Of a DNA stretch of 8,644 nt, positions 7,002-8,644 are shown one piece after another. The position numbers and the translations under genes were made by a program. Position 1 is the stretch's first letter, and each line of letters begins with the position of its first letter. The stretch is from NCBI GenBank assembly GCA_030271565.1, contig JARXKR010000094.1, positions 1-8,644 on the forward strand. Direction: 5' to 3'. Below the pieces are notes generated by a model. That model saw only the letters and a list, made by a program, of their open reading frames with translations. It did no database searches and was not told where the DNA came from. The DNA is from Pseudomonadota bacterium. GTDB lineage: Bacteria > Pseudomonadota > Alphaproteobacteria > Sphingomonadales > Sphingomonadaceae.

Positions 7002-7123
7002 AATTTTCGTAAGGTTGTTTAAAATCCGGTCATTTCGACTTGTAACGTTTGGCAAAAGGTTTTAGTCAGCAACTGGCCGACAATAGTCGGTAGCTTGGGT
7101 CGATAACGCGAAAGGAATTGGTC
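7002..7123 (+). promoter_or_regulatory. AT-rich leader/promoter region of the mucR-like gene
   Basis: The 122 bp between rimI and the MucR-type gene is much more AT-rich than its surroundings at 7002-7070, with several T-tracts, A-tracts and TA steps. TTGTAA at 7040-7045 with TTTAGT at 7061-7066 is a possible promoter, but the 15-bp spacing is short. MucR/Ros proteins are known to bind AT-rich DNA and often repress their own gene, so autoregulation here is a reasonable inference. AAGGAA at 7112-7117 is a good Shine-Dalgarno, with six bases before the ATG at 7124. Confidence 0.4.
7077..7090. repeat. short inverted repeat in the mucR leader
   Basis: CCGAC at 7077-7081 and GTCGG at 7086-7090 form a perfect 5-bp inverted repeat around AATA, ending 33 bases before the mucR ATG. 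It could be a protein-binding site or a small mRNA hairpin. It is short enough to arise by chance. Confidence 0.4.
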
Positions 7124-7564
7124 ATGGATGCAACCCATGCCGATGTGAATGAAATGCTTATCACGCTGACTTCGGACATTGTCGCCGCGCATGTCAGCAA
7201 CAATAACGTCGCTGTCGAAGATGTTTCGGGACTGATCAGCAACGTCTATGGCGCGCTGGCCGGGCTCGGTCAGGCCGTGGTGGTCGAAGAAGTGATGCCC
7301 GAACCGGCAGTGTCAATCCGCGCTTCGATCAAGCCGGATTACATCGTCTGCCTCGAAGACGGCAAGAAGCTGAAAATGCTGAAGCGCCATCTGATGACGC
7401 ACTACGGGCTGACCCCGGATCAGTATCGCGCACGTTGGGGCTTGTCGTCAGACTACCCGATGGTCGCGCCCAACTACGCTGAAAAGCGCCGCGAACTGGC
7501 CAAGAAGATCGGGCTTGGGCGTAAGCCCGGGGTGAAGCGCGGCCGCAAGAAAGCCGTCGTCTGA
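7124..7564 (+). CDS. MucR/Ros family zinc-finger transcriptional regulator
   Basis: This 146-residue cytoplasmic DNA-binding protein belongs to the MucR/Ros family, which in other alphaproteobacteria represses exopolysaccharide, motility or virulence genes and often itself. An N-terminal helical part (about 1-57), corresponding to the oligomerisation region, precedes the zinc-finger domain at about 70-130: IVCLEDGKKLKMLKRHLMTHYGLTPDQYRARW. Cys76, His89 and His93 occupy ligand positions. Asp79 stands where Ros has its second cysteine, and Tyr94 replaces the Ros His97. The C-terminus is strongly basic (GLGRKPGVKRGRKKAVV), likely aiding DNA contact. ATG at 7124 is preferred over the in-frame TTG at 7118 because AAGGAA at 7112-7117 is correctly spaced for the ATG. 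An intrinsic terminator follows, so this is probably a single-gene unit. Its targets cannot be told from the window. Confidence 0.93.
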   Translation: MDATHADVNEMLITLTSDIVAAHVSNNNVAVEDVSGLISNVYGALAGLGQAVVVEEVMPEPAVSIRASIKPDYIVCLEDGKKLKMLKRHLMTHYGLTPDQYRARWGLSSDYPMVAPNYAEKRRELAKKIGLGRKPGVKRGRKKAVV

Positions 7565-7591
7565 ACTTTTCAGCCAGTCGGTTGTAGAATC

Positions 7592-7622
7592 GCCCCGCCC
7601 ATCTATGATCGGCGGGGCTTTT
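7592..7622 (+). terminator. intrinsic terminator after the mucR-like gene
   Basis: GCCCCGCC (7592-7599) pairs perfectly with GGCGGGGC (7611-7618) across an 11-base loop and is followed directly by TTTT (7619-7622). It lies 28 bp after the stop and 23 bp before the Fur-family start, so it should separate the two transcription units. Confidence 0.85.
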
Positions 7623-7644
7623 CAATTCGGGACCATTAGCAAAC

Positions 7645-8067
7645 GTGCACCAGCCAATCGACATCGAAGCGCTTTGCGCCGAACGCGGGCTCCGGATTAC
7701 CGAGCAGCGCCGGGTGATCGCGCGCGTCCTGTCCGAAGCCGAAGACCACCCCGATGTGGAGAATCTCCACCAGCGTGCGGTGGCGATCGATCCGCGCATC
7801 TCGATCGCGACGGTTTACCGCACGGTACGGCTGTTCGAAGAAGCCGGAATTCTCGATCGCCACGATTTCGGCGATGGCCGCGCCCGCTACGAAGCGGCCC
7901 CGGAAGCACACCACGATCACCTGATCGACGTCGAAAGCGGCAAAGTGATCGAATTCGTCGACCCCGAACTCGAAGCGCTCCAGCGCCAGATCGCCGAGAA
8001 ACTGGGTTACCGGCTGGTCGACCACCGGATGGAACTTTTCGGCGTGCGGCTTGAACGCGAAAATTGA
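7645..8067 (+). CDS. fur: Fur family transcriptional regulator (ferric uptake regulator type)
   Basis: This 140-residue metal-responsive repressor has the Fur layout. The winged-helix DNA-binding domain is at about 1-84, with GLRITEQRRVIARVL and the recognition helix ISIATVYRTVRLFEEAGI at 52-69. The dimerisation and metal domain follows with the HHDH motif at 89-92 and later His127. The only cysteine is Cys11, so the C-terminal CxxC structural zinc site of E. coli Fur is absent, as in several alphaproteobacterial Fur proteins. The sequence fits Fur/Mur rather than Zur or PerR, but the sensed metal is not proven. The start is GTG at 7645, which matches the usual N-terminus, although no strong Shine-Dalgarno is present. 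The gene follows a terminator closely, and its promoter was not identified. Its stop shares one base with the plsC start (TGATG), implying co-translation. Confidence 0.9.
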   Translation: MHQPIDIEALCAERGLRITEQRRVIARVLSEAEDHPDVENLHQRAVAIDPRISIATVYRTVRLFEEAGILDRHDFGDGRARYEAAPEAHHDHLIDVESGKVIEFVDPELEALQRQIAEKLGYRLVDHRMELFGVRLEREN

Positions 8068-8644
8068 TGGCCGCGCTGGCCTTGCCCCGGCAACTGTCTT
8101 TGTTCGGCAAGCTTCGCGCTATCATTCGGATCGCCGGTATGGCTGCTCTGCTGCTGGTCTGCATTCCGCTGCACTATGTCAGCCACCTGTTGCATCTGCC
8201 CAATCCCTGGCCGCGGGTTTTTTTGGGCGGGGTGACATGGATCTCCGGCGTAGTGCTGGCGTGCCGCGGGCAACGGGCGCGCGGCGGAGTGTTCCTGATC
8301 GCCAATCACGTCAGCTGGATCGATGTGCCTGCGCTGGCGGCGGCGAGCGGCAGCGCCTTCGTCGGCCACGATGGGCTCGCCTCGATGCCGCTGCTCGAAT
8401 GGCTGTGCCGGATGAACCGGACGGTGTTCATCGCCCGGCACGATCGCACCAGCGTGGCCGAGCAGGTCGAAGCGGTGCGCGCCGCGCTCAGCGAAAGCGG
8501 TGCGCTGACGATCTTTCCCGAAGGCACCACCAGCGACGGCACCGGGCTGCTGCCGTTCAAAAGCTCGCTGCTGTCAGCGTTCGAGCCGCTCCCGGCTGGG
8601 ATCGCGGTCCAGCCGGTGCTGCTCGATTACGGCGCGGAAGCCGC
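8067..8644 (+). CDS. plsC: lysophospholipid (1-acyl-glycerol-3-phosphate) acyltransferase, PlsC family, 3' end cut by the window edge
   Basis: The visible 192 codons encode an inner-membrane acyltransferase that probably adds the second acyl chain to lysophosphatidic acid to give phosphatidic acid. A hydrophobic membrane segment covers about residues 19-43. The catalytic motif NHVSWID is at 80-86 (His81 and Asp86, the NHx4D block). A substrate-binding block follows near 115-130 (RMNRTVFIARHDRTS), then FPEGTTS at 150-156 and the proline-containing VQPVLL block near 181. The frame is open to the window edge. The ATG overlaps the fur stop by one base. From memory, fur-plsC is often followed by miaB, phoH and ybeY in sphingomonads, but those would lie outside the window. 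A lyso-ornithine lipid acyltransferase (OlsA) role is an alternative not excluded by the motifs. Confidence 0.9.
   Translation, partial: MAALALPRQLSLFGKLRAIIRIAGMAALLLVCIPLHYVSHLLHLPNPWPRVFLGGVTWISGVVLACRGQRARGGVFLIANHVSWIDVPALAAASGSAFVGHDGLASMPLLEWLCRMNRTVFIARHDRTSVAEQVEAVRAALSESGALTIFPEGTTSDGTGLLPFKSSLLSAFEPLPAGIAVQPVLLDYGAEA

Noticed and set aside
7118..7123. TTG at 7118 as the mucR start
   Set aside because: It would lie directly against AAGGAA, too close for a Shine-Dalgarno. The ATG at 7124 is better spaced.

Overview
The window is about 8.6 kb of GC-rich chromosomal DNA. Its gene content and protein style suggest an alphaproteobacterium of the Sphingomonadales (Sphingomonas/Novosphingobium/Erythrobacter-like). 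That placement rests on remembered family resemblance: a class II DAHP synthase, a MucR/Ros regulator, a Fur lacking the C-terminal cysteines, a fur-plsC pair, and a 'CGTCATTGCGAG...'-type palindrome. It is not based on a database search.

Layout. Positions 1-4436 are on the minus strand: a large exported M16 zinc peptidase (4436 to 1452), then a class II 3-deoxy-7-phosphoheptulonate synthase (1346 to the left edge, missing only its last few residues). A 154-bp divergent region (4437-4590) separates these from a plus-strand run filling the rest of the window: an NfuA/NifU-type Fe-S scaffold (4591-5166), a perfect 34-bp-arm palindromic repeat (5190-5267), a RutE-type nitroreductase (5293-5886), tsaB (5905-6528), rimI (6525-7001), a MucR/Ros zinc-finger regulator (7124-7564) with its own intrinsic terminator, a Fur-family regulator (7645-8067), and a PlsC-type acyltransferase running off the right edge (8067-8644).

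How the genes work together. Most are core functions: the entry step of aromatic amino acid synthesis, Fe-S cluster delivery, tRNA t6A modification (TsaB), ribosomal protein acetylation (RimI), iron-responsive regulation (Fur) and phospholipid synthesis (PlsC). rutE, tsaB and rimI are tightly packed and probably co-transcribed. fur and plsC share one base and are probably translationally coupled. mucR sits between them as a separate unit, with an AT-rich leader on one side and a terminator on the other.

I found no convincing undescribed multi-gene system. The points most worth a second look are the perfect palindrome, the near-leaderless start of the M16 peptidase, the Cys-to-Asp zinc finger of MucR, and a small inverted repeat in the mucR leader.
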